Source of the DNA: Stereocaulon alpinum
Taxonomy: Eukaryota > Ascomycota > Lecanoromycetes > Lecanorales > Stereocaulaceae
Direction: 5' to 3'
Assembly (NCBI GenBank): GCA_018257865.1
Contig: JAEUBA010000116.1
Location: forward strand, 1 to 64,000
Length of the DNA stretch: 64,000 nt
Position numbers and translations under genes: made by a program. How positions within the stretch are numbered: the first letter of the stretch is position 1; every line of letters begins with the position of its first letter. Shown piece by piece: positions 36,519 to 46,899 of this stretch. The notes beneath the pieces were generated by a model. The model worked only from the letters and a program-made list of their open reading frames with translations, did no database searches and was not told the DNA's origin.

Positions 36519-37563
36519 GTTGGACTGAAGGATAATCCGCCTCAGGTATTAATGGACAGCTGTGAAGTTAGAGTTTTGGTCTTGATTGACCGGCCGTAGA
36601 CCAATCCATGGACACTAGGTCCGATGAAGCTAATGCGGAAGCTTAGCGCAATCAGATCCTTACTATAGCGCCGGACAGAACATACCATTATGGACAGGGC
36701 AACAACGGCCTACCCACCCCAAAGCCTATGAACTATCAACAATCATAGCAAACCCCTCCCCCACAGCCACACCGAGAATATAGAAGAGAAGCATATATAC
36801 CAAGAGGCTACGCGCCATACCAGCAAGCCTGCAACAGTCAATACTACTCCACGCTTCTGTTCCTACGGGATAACGTTAGTCATGGGAGACTGCGCTTGGG
36901 AGAACCTGGCTCTAAGAAGAATTCAGCTCCTGGATACTGGAATGAGGAGAGTCTGGCTCCTAGGGTACTGGGCCTAGGAATGCATGGTTCCTGGGAAGGT
37001 GGTGAAGACCGTGAAGCTGAGTGTTACTCTACAAGAAGTCTCTCTAGGCTGAAACTAGTTGACAGTAAGGGAGTAAGATGCTTCGTAGTAAGATCCATCA
37101 AACCCGAGCAAGGGCTTGGTCGGCCCCTTCCTGAAGATTTCATTCTGCGAGGTTAGCTTTGCAGTCAATGGTTACATCCAGCAGAATCCCCGTCGGAATT
37201 CACGTTGATTACTAAAGCCTCGTCTTCTGCTATGTCAGCTCGAGTCCTGCATCCTTGGTAGACCCACATTATCCTATGCCACGGAAGCAGGGAGAAAGGT
37301 GCCTGAATTTTCGTACCGGTTCGTCGGGAAGTAAATGAATACTAAAATATTCAGCTGAATTTCGTCACCAAATGCTAGCATAAGTAGAGGCCGCTTCTCG
37401 GCAGGGCTCACCACTTAAAAAGCGGCCCAGACATTTACCGGCAGGCTCCTTCAGCAAACTGTGGGGGTCTTCGTGATGTCATACTTTAACCTCGCCATTT
37501 TTTGGAGTTGAAAAAGAAGATTCTTCTTTAGTTGGCCGCGACTTAGTAAACGTTTCTTTGACG
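36519..37563. other. Spacer, no gene recognised
   Basis: Head-to-head spacer between the exonuclease gene and the BTB pseudogene. An 86-codon frame at 36896-37156 has no domain. G/C-rich words such as CTGGCTCCTAGGGTACTGGG around 36890-36990 recall the CTCCTGGG words at 32.6 kb, but I cannot define an element. Confidence 0.45.
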
Positions 37564-38277
37564 ATGGTTGACTCTGCGAATAAGCCTGCAGCTGAGGAGA
37601 CTCAGTCCTCCGACGCAGCGGTCGGCAAATCTAAGAAGTTCTTAGAGTTGGGCCCCTTTCATTGCTGTTTGATGTCGCTGACCGTTCGGAAGCTTTCTTA
37701 CGTCTCCTATCTTCTCCGTTGTGGTTGGCGAGGAGAACTCCAAGACTTTTCTGCTCCACCCGGAACTGCCAGCTTACGAGTCAAATCGTCTGGGGAAGGA
37801 CGTAAACGGCGAATTTAACGAGCAATTCAGTAGAAAATTCTACTTCATGAAGAAGACTCGGGACTCTTTGGCTACTTCGTGGAGTATCTATATCGCAGCA
37901 TTTGGCATGCACACAAGTAGGTCGAGCGCGATTCAGACTACATTATCCTCGCTCGCCTTTATGCACTGGGGGAAAGGCTTCAAGCACATCAGTTCCAACT
38001 TTTTACTCTACGGAAGTTCACGTCATCTCCAACCAGCCAGATTTCATTACCGGATCAGGGTATTTGCGACCTCCTAGACGTCGCTTGTGCAGAGCTTCCC
38101 GAGAGAATTAACGAAGATCCACTGAGAGCATACATTTTCTGGTATGCTACGTCACAGCTCACACGACTTCAAAAATACTTATGCATTCGGGCTGAGAACA
38201 GCTCCGTACCGCAACCGACGAGGCCTTCAGAGCCATTACCTGAAAGATTCAGACCGGAGAGCATTTACCACGCCTAA
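37564..38277 (+). pseudogene. BTB/POZ-domain protein, frameshifted
   Basis: The putative start ATG 37564 gives MVDSANKPAAEE. The BTB core is readable in three frames: VVVGEENSKTFLLHPELPAYES (about 37718-37780), then after a one-base shift near 37860 GLFGYFVEYLYRSIWHAHK, a TAG at about 37920, VERDSDYIILARLYALGERL, and a C-terminal part ending PERFRPESIYHA before TAA 38277. This is the usual fungal BTB protein of about 240 residues, with the VxVG strand, HPELLAYES helix and ARLYALGERLQ segment. BTB domains mediate dimerisation or act as cullin-3 adaptors. Two frameshifts and one stop indicate a pseudogene. Confidence 0.78.
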
Positions 38278-39026
38278 AACTCACCTTCGAAGGCGTTCCG
38301 AGGACCGCGCTACTGTCTGAAAATTCCTGTCGCTTTCCACCGCTGGATGTATCGCTTATGAACCCTTCAATTGGATAATTTTACATGAAGACCTCTACGA
38401 CTCGGATCAGGGAGAGTGGAGATCGAAAAAGCCTGGGCGAAAGAGGCGGGAAGGAATGAAAGGCAAGCAGTATCTGATACCGTGGAAGGATACGAGGGGA
38501 GACAGCGACGGGAAAAGGGGCGAAGCAAGAGATGTTTGGGAGGCTGGAGACAATTATTAGTGTGGGGGTCCAGAGGGTCTGCCAAATCTTTAAGTAGCAA
38601 GAAGAACAAAAAAGGGATTGAAAGTATGTAATATAGGAATTGCTGTCCAAGGCATAGAAGTAGTGTTATAAGTTCGAATTGTGAAGTTGCAGTACCGTTT
38701 GCTTTCTAGAAACGATCAATCTCCAGCCTTCTCTCAACATTGCTTTCGAGATGTCCTTCCTCATGAAACCTTCAACATGTCGTTGTACCTGTTCCCACCT
38801 CCTGACCCTGAGGTGGGCAAAGACCCTGCGGCTCCTCCTGACCTTGCGGTCTCAAATTATGGTAGAGCCTCAAGCTCCTTCGCTCCTACTATTCGGCAAC
38901 GTCTTCTAGAGTGCTAATCTCTCAGGAGAGTGCGACTGGTTGCTAGGAGCTCTTTCAAACGTGGCTTTCACTATAGGGAATTTGGACGATTGAAAGAACG
39001 TCCTATGTCACCTCATCCGTCTCGAA
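38278..39026. other. Spacer, no gene recognised
   Basis: Short frames on both strands (for example 38681-38917 plus) have no recognisable domain. Nothing else is supported. Confidence 0.4.
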
Positions 39027-39535
39027 TTATCTCCGAGGCTCTGACAATAATCTCTCCTCTATTTCCTGTGGGTGTGGACCTAAGTAAGGGGGCGTGCGTT
39101 GCTGGAGTATGACTAACATCCTCAATGGGCTCTGCAGGCTCCTCGAACCCTTATGCAGGCTCTCCGATGGCCACTCCAAGCTCCTCGACGGGCTCTGCAG
39201 GCTTTCCCTGTGAGAGTTAGGCTCACGCACTCGCTTGCTACTCTTTCTCTTGCTCATATATTGCTGTCTTTCTTGTCTTTGTTCTGCTGAAAACGACGCT
39301 CAAAGGCACTGTAACTTTCCGACCCAGGCTGAACCTCATTAACGGCTTTGGGACGTTTGAAGTTCCCCGTGTAGGGTCCAACCATGAAGATGAAGCGATC
39401 ACTCTGCAATCCTCTAACGAATGTTGTCAGAATGGTCGTGAGCTCCATATGGCAGAATGCGTACCTGGTGGACCTTAATCTTCGCATCTCCGATTGAGAC
39501 AACTCTCCAGCTGAGGCATGTGCAGCAACGGCCAT
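39027..39535 (-). pseudogene. Hypothetical small protein, probably frameshifted
   Basis: Two minus-strand frames overlap by an ATGA at 39254-39257. The first (39535-39254) starts MAVAAHASAGELSQ and ends QQNKDKKDSNI. The second (39257-39027) starts MSKRKSSKRVREP and contains a repeated SLQSP/SLEWPSESL pattern. A one-base shift would join them into a roughly 168-residue protein with a basic, Ser-rich tail. No domain is recognised. It may be a real lineage-specific gene or chance. Confidence 0.3.
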
Positions 39536-39818
39536 TTCGGTGACTTGAACCTCGGCTGGTTGAAGATGACGAAACTTGTGGGCCAGTTGAGGCAGTCACT
39601 TCGTGAGCGTATTTAATAGTCAACTGGTTCAATTGTCGAGTATGCGGGGAAGGCAGTCAAATGGAAATTTCGGCGGATGCCTTGGCTTGGCACTTCTCGC
39701 TTACCCGTACGCTTGGAGCTTGCCATAGGGCAAGTCGTGTACTGCGGGGCACCTTTTCTCAAGATTGTGGAGCTGTCCTAACCTTGTTCTCCTTCAGCAC
39801 CGAGAGCCTCATCCTCTC

Positions 39819-42098
39819 ATGATAATGCCTGTCTGTAAATACTTCTCTCGCACGAGCGGCTGTCTACGAGGTGATCAATGTTACTATCAACATATTCAGC
39901 CACTAAGCCAGGAGGACCTCGATTCTACCAGACCTCCACCTAATATCATACCATACCGGAAGATTATCAATGACAATCCAACAGAGCCGGCTGAGATGCC
40001 CTTGTCTGGTTTCTCTGGTCCTTTGGCTGAATTCAACTGTCGCTTTTTTTATTTGGGGGTGTGTAAGAATGGTGACGACTGCCGCTTTCTGCACAACGCC
40101 ACTGGTGAGGAAGCGGTCGCGCCTGAAGCTATCCCACCTCAGGCAAGAAACGGTCACCTTGTGCCACCGTTTCGCTAACACTTATAGGTTGTACTAAGAG
40201 CACGACCTCTGAAGGCCACTACGTCAAATACGAGAGATCTAGGGGGGGCTCTCGTCAGATTCGGTCCTGGCGGAGATATTCTCAGCATCGAGCCCGCCGC
40301 CGCCTCAATCGCTCGTTTACAAATGTGCAATATTACTTGCGCTTGGTACGCACCTTCGAAAACCGCAACTCTTGAATTCACCTCGTCGAAGTCTATGGAG
40401 GAAACTGCGCAGAAGTTACGCAATACCAAAATTCTGGACAGAACGATGGGATGTAGGACGGCCGTTGACAAAAAAGCGAAGCCATGGCGGTGCTACGTCA
40501 AAATCGGCAATTTGAACGTATCAACAACCTCAAAGATGTTGAAAGAGGCCTGCGGTGCACGCCAACCTCGAATTGTGAAGTTCGGAGAAAATTCCTACTC
40601 CTCCAGCGTAGAGGAGATTGGTCAAGCTGTGCAGAGGCTGCTATCCTCTCGCGGAACCGTCGAAGCGTGGACTGCGCTCGCAAGTACCACAGGCCCTCTG
40701 ATAAAGGTAACGGCCACGTTCTCAACTATGGAGCAGGCGACGAAAGCCGTCACTGACCTCAATGGCTACAAAATTCCTCAGCTGGGTGGCTCCAAGATAT
40801 TGCTTTCGCACGTGGTCAAGGCTAAGCTCTCGATCTTGTCCTCGATGTACACTATGATATCACCGGAAGTTGCAAAGGTGCAGCGAAGCTTACGCTCAGA
40901 GAATTATCTGGAAATTAAATCCTACGCGTCTCCTGATCAAGCCCAGCGCTTCACCAGCCTGCATATCATCTCCGACTCGGCACAGCAGGTGGGAAGAGCC
41001 AAAGCTGCGGTGGAGAAAATTCTGAATGGGCACACGGCAAGAGGAGGCAGAGGCATCGTCTGGAACGAGCTATTTCTGAAACAGGAGGGAATGGCATACC
41101 TGAATGATCTCGGAAAGCAATACAATATCTTCATCTACCGCAACGCCAAAAAATGCATCCTGAGCTTGTACGGAAGTGAAGAAAACAAGGCTATTGTTGA
41201 ATCTGCTCTCCTGAAGACTGTTGAAGATCTAGCAGTCTCGACTTTTAGCATTGATCTGGATGGCAAGGTGCCTGTAGTAGCACTTCAGGCCGGGTATCGT
41301 AGGATTGTTGGAAAGCTTGGGAAGACCGTTGCTCATCTCAATGTCACGACAAGTCCCAAAACCATCACCATACGTGGATCGTCTCAAGATGCCGATTGGG
41401 CAAAAGCCATCCTCCAGGAAGAGTCTGGTCAGGCAACTGGGTCCAAAGCAGCGGCCGAAGAGGATGTCAAGTGTCCTGTCTGTTGGGAAGATGCCACCGA
41501 CAGATACACAACTCCATGCGGGCACGTGTACGATAGAGAATGCTTTCAAAATCAGTGCCTCTCCGCTGGTGACAACAGTATCCCAATTAGATGCATGGGC
41601 TGTCAAATCGTCATCTCCTTCACCGAGCTCGAAGTTGCTTTGACTCGGGATCAACTTGAAAAAATGCTCGACAATTCCTTTATGCATCACGTCCGCAAGC
41701 ATCCGGGCAGCTATCAGTACTGTCCAACCGCCGACTGCGATCAGGTTTACGAGGTGTCAGATGATGGCAAGATCTTTACCTGCTCTACGTGCCTCACCTC
41801 AATCTGCACCAAGTGTGGTGCTGTAAGTCATGAAGGCCTCACGTGTGACCAGTACAAGAGCGCCAGACGTGGCGACGAAGCGTTCGCACGATGGAAGAAA
41901 GAGAACGATGCGAGAGATTGCCCAAAGTGTGCGTGCCCGATCCAGAAGTCAGAAGGCTGCAATCATATGGAGTGCAAAGCCTGCGGAGCACATATCTGCT
42001 GGGTGTGTATGAGGGTTTTTGGGCAAGGATCGGATACGTATGGACACATGAAAGCAGAGCATGGTAGCTTCTACGACCCTGGGTATGGCGATGGCTGA
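39819..42098 (+). CDS. CCCH zinc-finger and RBR (RING-IBR-RING) E3 ubiquitin ligase-like protein
   Basis: Exons 39819-40142 and 40188-42098 give about 744 residues. The start is ATG 39819 (or 39825). Two CCCH fingers lie near the N-terminus: CKYFSRTSGCLRGDQCYYQH (C-x8-C-x5-C-x3-H) and CRFFYLGVCKNGDDCRFLH (C-x7-C-x5-C-x3-H). A long middle region without clear Cys/His follows. RING1 begins CPVCWEDATDRYTTPCGH at about 41472, the IBR includes YCPTADC and CSTCLTSICTKC, and RING2 is CPKCACPIQKSEGCNHM, whose Cys before NHM is the expected catalytic thioester Cys. RBR ligases transfer ubiquitin through this Cys. CCCH fingers suggest RNA binding. The gene is intact. Confidence 0.9.
40143..40187 (+). 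other. Likely GC-AG intron of the CCCH-RBR gene
   Basis: The 45-bp interval starts CAG|GCAAG and ends TATAG. Removing it joins IPPQ to VVLRARPL and keeps the reading frame from the CCCH fingers into the long second exon. The only nearby GT donor (40153) would put the downstream exon out of frame, so the rarer GC donor is preferred. Confidence 0.65.
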
Positions 42099-42418
42099 GT
42101 CTTACATCACTGGATTAATTGGTCGTCCGATACGAGAACTCTAGACGACGTCAAGGCGCCCAATCATAAACTTCTTTATACTCTCAAAAACATTGAGAGC
42201 TAATCGCTCTGCAGGGTGTCCAGTCTTGTAGAGCTTTTGTAACTTTAAAATATACAGGCAGGGACTCTATGGATGAATGCAGTCTGCCGGGAGACCCCTT
42301 ACGTGGAACGTTTTGGCAAATAATTCAGCTTTGCCCGGGATTCCTCTATTCCTTGGGTACAGCTGAATTCCTCCGCATTCTCGAAGTCAACGACCATGTC
42401 CCTGAAAACAATGACGAA
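42099..42418. other. Spacer between convergent genes
   Basis: Convergent 3' ends of the CCCH-RBR gene and the P450. A 117-codon plus-strand frame (42269-42622) is mostly antisense to the P450 and is not considered real. Confidence 0.4.
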
Positions 42419-43678
42419 TTAAGGGCTCCTCCTAGCGATCTCCATCCATTCATACGCTCCACGATCCGAAACGAAAGGCTCATCTCCCTCCAATTCTTCT
42501 CCTCCCTCCGGCCCTCCAACACAGAAATCGAACTTCCATTCAAGAGGAGAGATCTGGGCCGCGAGCGCCGCCACCAAAACACCTACCATTCTTGGGCCGA
42601 AATCCAGCTTCGCTGGACATAGGAATGGTCTGCCACCGAAAGGCATGAAAGCGTTGTGAGCCTCTTCGCTGATGGTCCTCCACCTTGACGGCCTAAAGGT
42701 ATAAGAGTCACTGCCCCATATGGTGAAACTCCGATGGCACTGCTCGATATCTGCAGCAACGATCTCTATCTTCGGCGAACCGGATATTAGGAATGCCCGA
42801 TGGATTCGTCTGGTCGGAGGATACAGGCGTAGTGCTTCGTTGGTAATGTGCGCTACGGAGACCCCATCATTTGGGGATGCCAGCTCCTCAAAGCGTGCCT
42901 TAGTAGGGTCCACAACGAATCGATCAAGAGCTGTCCTGGAAGAAAGTGATTCTGCTTGGCGGCCCTTGCGGAATGTCACCTCGATGAAGCAAAAAAGCAC
43001 CACTCGCCAAAGTGTCTCGTAAGCGGGCAATATCAGATTCAGAGGATTGTCTTGTGGACACGGACCTATTTGGGGTAAGATGCGGGCCAAGGCGCTGATC
43101 AAACGGCTCTTGTCCGCTTTCGCTGGGATGTGAGAGTGCTTTGACTCTCTTCAGAGAAGGTTGATACTGGACGCAATCTCCGATATATTCTCGTCTTCAA
43201 GCTCGAGCGGACTGAGACCGAATAGGACGTGAAGGGAGATCTTGAGTGAAACGGATTGCACCAAAGAATCTAGGAAACACCTGGCTACGCAGCAGCTAGG
43301 TTGCAGTATGCCTTTGCGTACAAGCTGCTGAGCTAGATCCGCGATGAGTTTCCAGTCGGCATCACCCAGCTTCGTGATCCTTTCTTTTGCGTCGGTTCTA
43401 AAAGCCGCGCGGTGTTTTTCATCGGTTGTGGTGAAAGCATTGTCAATTCCGAAGGCACGCACAAGTCGCTGGTTGGGGCAAGCCCTTGACTGCAATGGGC
43501 CGAGGCGATTTTGAGCTCCCGAGTCATCGTAGCTGGTGCAGGCAAGGATCCTTTGACAAGTAGCGGGGTCGTCAAACTTGGAGTAGCATCGAGACTTATC
43601 TCGAGTGGAGGTATGAAAGAACCACCATAGGAGGCAAAGGCCTGGTATTAAGACTGCAAGTACGACCACAACGGCCAT
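42419..43678 (-). pseudogene. Cytochrome P450, single nonsense codon
   Basis: From ATG 43678, an N-terminal membrane anchor (MAVVVVLAVLIPGLCLLWWF) leads into a P450 fold. The ExxR motif is NEALRLYPPTRR (about 42825), and the heme loop FGGRPFLCPAK (about 42620) carries the axial Cys. The I-helix region reads LPAYETLWRVV, an ET version seen in some fungal P450s in place of AGxDTT. One in-frame TGA at about 43148 interrupts INLL*RESK. It is most simply explained as TGG (Trp) changed to TGA, and the frame continues cleanly on both sides. Total length is about 419 codons, short for a P450. No cluster partners are nearby, so the substrate is unknown. Confidence 0.82.
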
Positions 43679-44250
43679 GCTGCAAAATGTCTCGAGTCTA
43701 TCTATGCTGGAAAATCACCTCTCAGACCCGTCCTCAGGCTTGTACTAGCCGAGACCCACATAAGCAGAGGCATGCAACTACCTTTTAGTCGTTAGGATCA
43801 AATAAGACTTGAAATCTTACCCGAGTAATATCTACTATTTCTGGGGCCCTCGCCAAGAAAGCGATGATGACATCTTGAAATCAGGATTCTATAGATCCAA
43901 AAGATAGGGTCGAGGCAGGGAAAGGCTGTATCTTTAGATCCGGGGATACCGACCCGCCCATAATTATACTTACAGTTTTTACCGGCTCCCGATAAGTCAA
44001 CCTACAGCCTCATGTGCATCCATTCGGAGTTGTCAGTGAACCATTAGAGAGAAAATACGAAGGCACATATGCACGGGATCATCGGTCCGAGCTAATAGCG
44101 GCTCAATCGTCTTGCTTTAGGCAATGATCTCTTAGTAAAAATGCTTGGAGGCCTGATTTCCGCCAGTCGCATTACTGCTGAAGCTAGATCAACTCAACGG
44201 CTGGGACGGATGTCTGATGCCACCCTTCAGCAGCCCTCATGACATTGCGG
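43679..44250. other. Spacer, no gene recognised
   Basis: Upstream region of the P450 gene. No open frame of note and no structure identified. Confidence 0.4.
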
Positions 44251-45005
44251 TCATGTTGCTATAGGGAAAATTGTAGAACCGCAGAGTGGGGGCGACTGAG
44301 CGTTTTGAAAACCACTATGTGATGAGACAAATGCCAAGTCCAACTTACCAGCGAAAAGGGTCGATTGGATATAAGGAAGCTCTCCTTCAACGAAAGGCAG
44401 CTGGACTATGTAAGCCGAACGATAAATGATCATTTTGGATGTCATTAGATCCCGCAGTGTTCGGCTTGCACGTTGGGAATAGATAAGCTGGAAATAGGCA
44501 TGTATGGTGCGATTAAGACTATCTCTCAAGCCTGCTGTCCGCCAACGCCAACTTCTCCGAGAGTTCCCTCAGAGCTGATTTTAATCCTTTGTACTCCAAT
44601 GTCTGACTATCAAATGTTAGTATTGCGTTCCTTGATCCCTGATAGAATATGATTTCTTGCCTTAGGTAGTCCTTCTCGTGGGTGGAACCCTCTAGGTTCA
44701 TGGCTGCTGACGTAGAGGGCCGTAATTTGGTCTCACGGAGTCGATTTGGCAGGAATTCCAATGGGGAGAAGTACCATCGGCTTGTGCAATCCAAGCATCT
44801 AAGCTTGTAATCCCTGGGGGCTGGCCAGTGGTAAACAGGATATTTTGTTCCATGATAGCTGCAGCGCCGCACAGCAAGAAAATCGGCAGATATAGCTTCT
44901 GATTAAGCGCCCGGTGCATTGAAGCAGGGAGGGTACCGAAAAAAGCAACTCGGAAATAACATTGGCCTGTTCTTTACAGGCCTCGGGCAACCATGTGTAC
45001 GCCAA
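44251..45005 (-). pseudogene. Possible decayed hypothetical gene
   Basis: Three overlapping minus-strand frames (45005-44799, 44872-44519, 44529-44251) may be parts of one frameshifted gene. The middle frame contains a plausible helical or coiled segment (EKDYLRQEIIFYQ, then LKSALRELSEKLALADSRLE). No family is recognised and no consistent intron set joins them. It could equally be chance frames in spacer. Confidence 0.25.
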
Positions 45006-45338
45006 CGTAACGTCGGGATTGGCCAGCTGCTTCTGAACTATAAATGAGTGTTTCCCGGGATTTGTGTCTTTACATCCTCTCTATACAACCATGTCTTCTT
45101 TAAACAGGCGAGCCACAGCATTCCCCAGCAGTTCAAACATTAGTCTTCACGGAGTTGATTAATCCAGCCTTTTCCGCTCCCCTACAGGCCCGTTGGAACA
45201 GTCACGTTAGCGTACGTTCCAGACAGGTGTGGAACGAAGTTTACAGCCAGACCCACGTTGGAGTGCAGCAACATGCAGGGCAACATGCTGGCCTGCCACG
45301 CCAGGACCAATCGGGAGATTAGTGGCTTGTTTAGTTAA

Positions 45339-45405
45339 ATGGGTCAAGCCGTACCTAGTAGGTCAGTCCGTAGCGAAGTGAGTCAAACCGTAAGGCTTGA
45401 CCCAT
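45339..45405. repeat. Short inverted repeat (hairpin)
   Basis: ATGGGTCAAGCC (45339-45350) is repeated inverted and exact as GGCTTGACCCAT (45394-45405), with a 43-base interior. It could be a decayed miniature element end or a structured transcript. No flanking duplication is clear. Confidence 0.6.
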
Positions 45406-45711
45406 AAGAGGGGACGCCCCCCGAACATTCCTTTTCGGACGCACTGCACGCGATCAAAGACGCATCCCGGACCTTCGACGAAACCTCGAAACCGCACTTT
45501 CCCTACCGTGAATTATTTACCCTCTTTTTCCATAGGCTTTTCATCTTTTCCTAACTTCTGACTAGGTTTGAGGCCAAGCCAGCCTTCTCGATATCGTTCT
45601 TCTTCGTTGGTAGAATTAAATGTCGTCCGAACTCTCAGACTGCTTCTGGTCCCTCTCCATCCAGGGGGAACCGGTGGAACCGGTCATCAACTTGCAGCCC
45701 GTTTCCCAATG
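45406..45711. other. Spacer upstream of GRF protein
   Basis: CT-rich leader-like sequence. A GT/GG-rich stretch (about 45665-45690) precedes the ATG at 45712. No independent gene is seen. Confidence 0.35.
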
Positions 45712-46101
45712 CAGGAAGCACCTTCATGCTGTCGATGTAATTATAAACCACAATACAGAAACACGGTCTCACCACACAATCTAAACGGAAATGCTGGTCG
45801 ACCTTACTATATTTGCATCAAGTGCAAAACCGACTGAAAGTGTAATGTGTCTAAAATCGATCACCAAAAGGGTTGGATCAGTTGGGATGATGATCGAGGG
45901 GTTGATCTAAGCAACCAGAATTGTGACTGTGGAGTTGTATATCGGCAAGATCGGGCTGGAGAGCACTCTTCTTGTCCAGGTCGTGGATTCTGGACTTGCG
46001 CGACCGGGTCTTGCGGTTATTTTTCTTTCCGAACGGATGGACGGACAGATGATGAGGTAAAGGATACCGAAGCAGTACCTGATGCTGGTTTCGAGCCATA
46101 G
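45712..46101 (+). pseudogene. Double GRF-type zinc-finger protein, one stop
   Basis: From ATG 45712, the first zinc-binding unit is CCRCNYKPQYRNTV...AGRPYYICIKC. The second is CDCGVVYRQDRAG...GRGFWTCATGSCGYFSF. Both match the GRF pattern (C-x-C-G, then GR-x-[FY]-W-x-C, then C-G-[FY]-F). A TGA at 45836-45838 lies between them in the same frame (KTD*KCNV), and TAG at 46101 ends it. GRF fingers bind single-stranded DNA or RNA in proteins such as Topo III and APE2. Small two-finger fungal proteins like this have no assigned role. A TGG-to-TGA change is the simplest explanation of the break. Confidence 0.72.
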
Positions 46102-46899
46102 CTTTTCTAGATGACATAGCTATCAAGGTAGCCAATCTATCTTGTCCAAAGCATTTGGAAATCAACTCATGGAGTCAACAGCAGCAAATTTCCCACTAAG
46201 GGGATCTAAGGGGGCAAAGATTTTGGCTCGGAGGAAGCTGATCATTTAATGTATCATGAAAGCTTTGCGTTAATGGGCGTGGAAAGTGAGCTATGCCTTT
46301 ACGACTTACTGGAACATCGTAGCATCCTCATTTCTACCTCCGAATCTTCTAATCATTGACGATTTGTTATCCCTCTGTGTCTGGCAGGAGGGCCTGCTCC
46401 GCAAAGCCCGCCGTATACGGATAATCCTGGCGAGGAAGAGCCATCCAGATGGTGCTACGGCCGTGGAGGTGGATCTAGCGGGGTCTGGTTAGAGCTGGAG
46501 GGAAGACGAAGGGGAGGGGAAGGGAAGGGAGGGGTGTTGGTAGCTTACGGCGTGCGCAGCAACTTCGCCGTTGATACCTGTGATTGCGAGGTAGACCTAT
46601 TGAACGAAGAGTCAGCCTGCAGGTTTCAAGCCATAGAGGGATGGCGATTCTCCTTACCCAGTCGGTGCTTGTGTACTTCTCTGGCACTACTCTCTATAAC
46701 GGATCCCACCCTCCAGTATTGTCGAGATGAGGGAATGTTAAATCAGAGTAATTGATTCTTAGCGGCTGAAACGGTAGAGCCTGATCCAAGCGTCCACAGC
46801 GCCAAGGGGTTGCGATTAAATAAGATTAAAACCTACTTATAAGAGGATTGCTAATGTAAGGACTAGCCCTAATCGATGATGAACTATAGGGTAGGTATA
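46102..46899. other. Spacer with purine-rich tract
   Basis: No gene is recognised. A G/A-only run (about 46494-46536) of GGGG/GGGA blocks could form a triplex or G-quadruplex. The last 100 bases become TA-rich toward the mariner insertion. Confidence 0.4.

Noticed and set aside
42269..42622. 117-codon plus-strand open frame
   Set aside because: Antisense to the P450 heme-binding region, which has clear motifs on the other strand.
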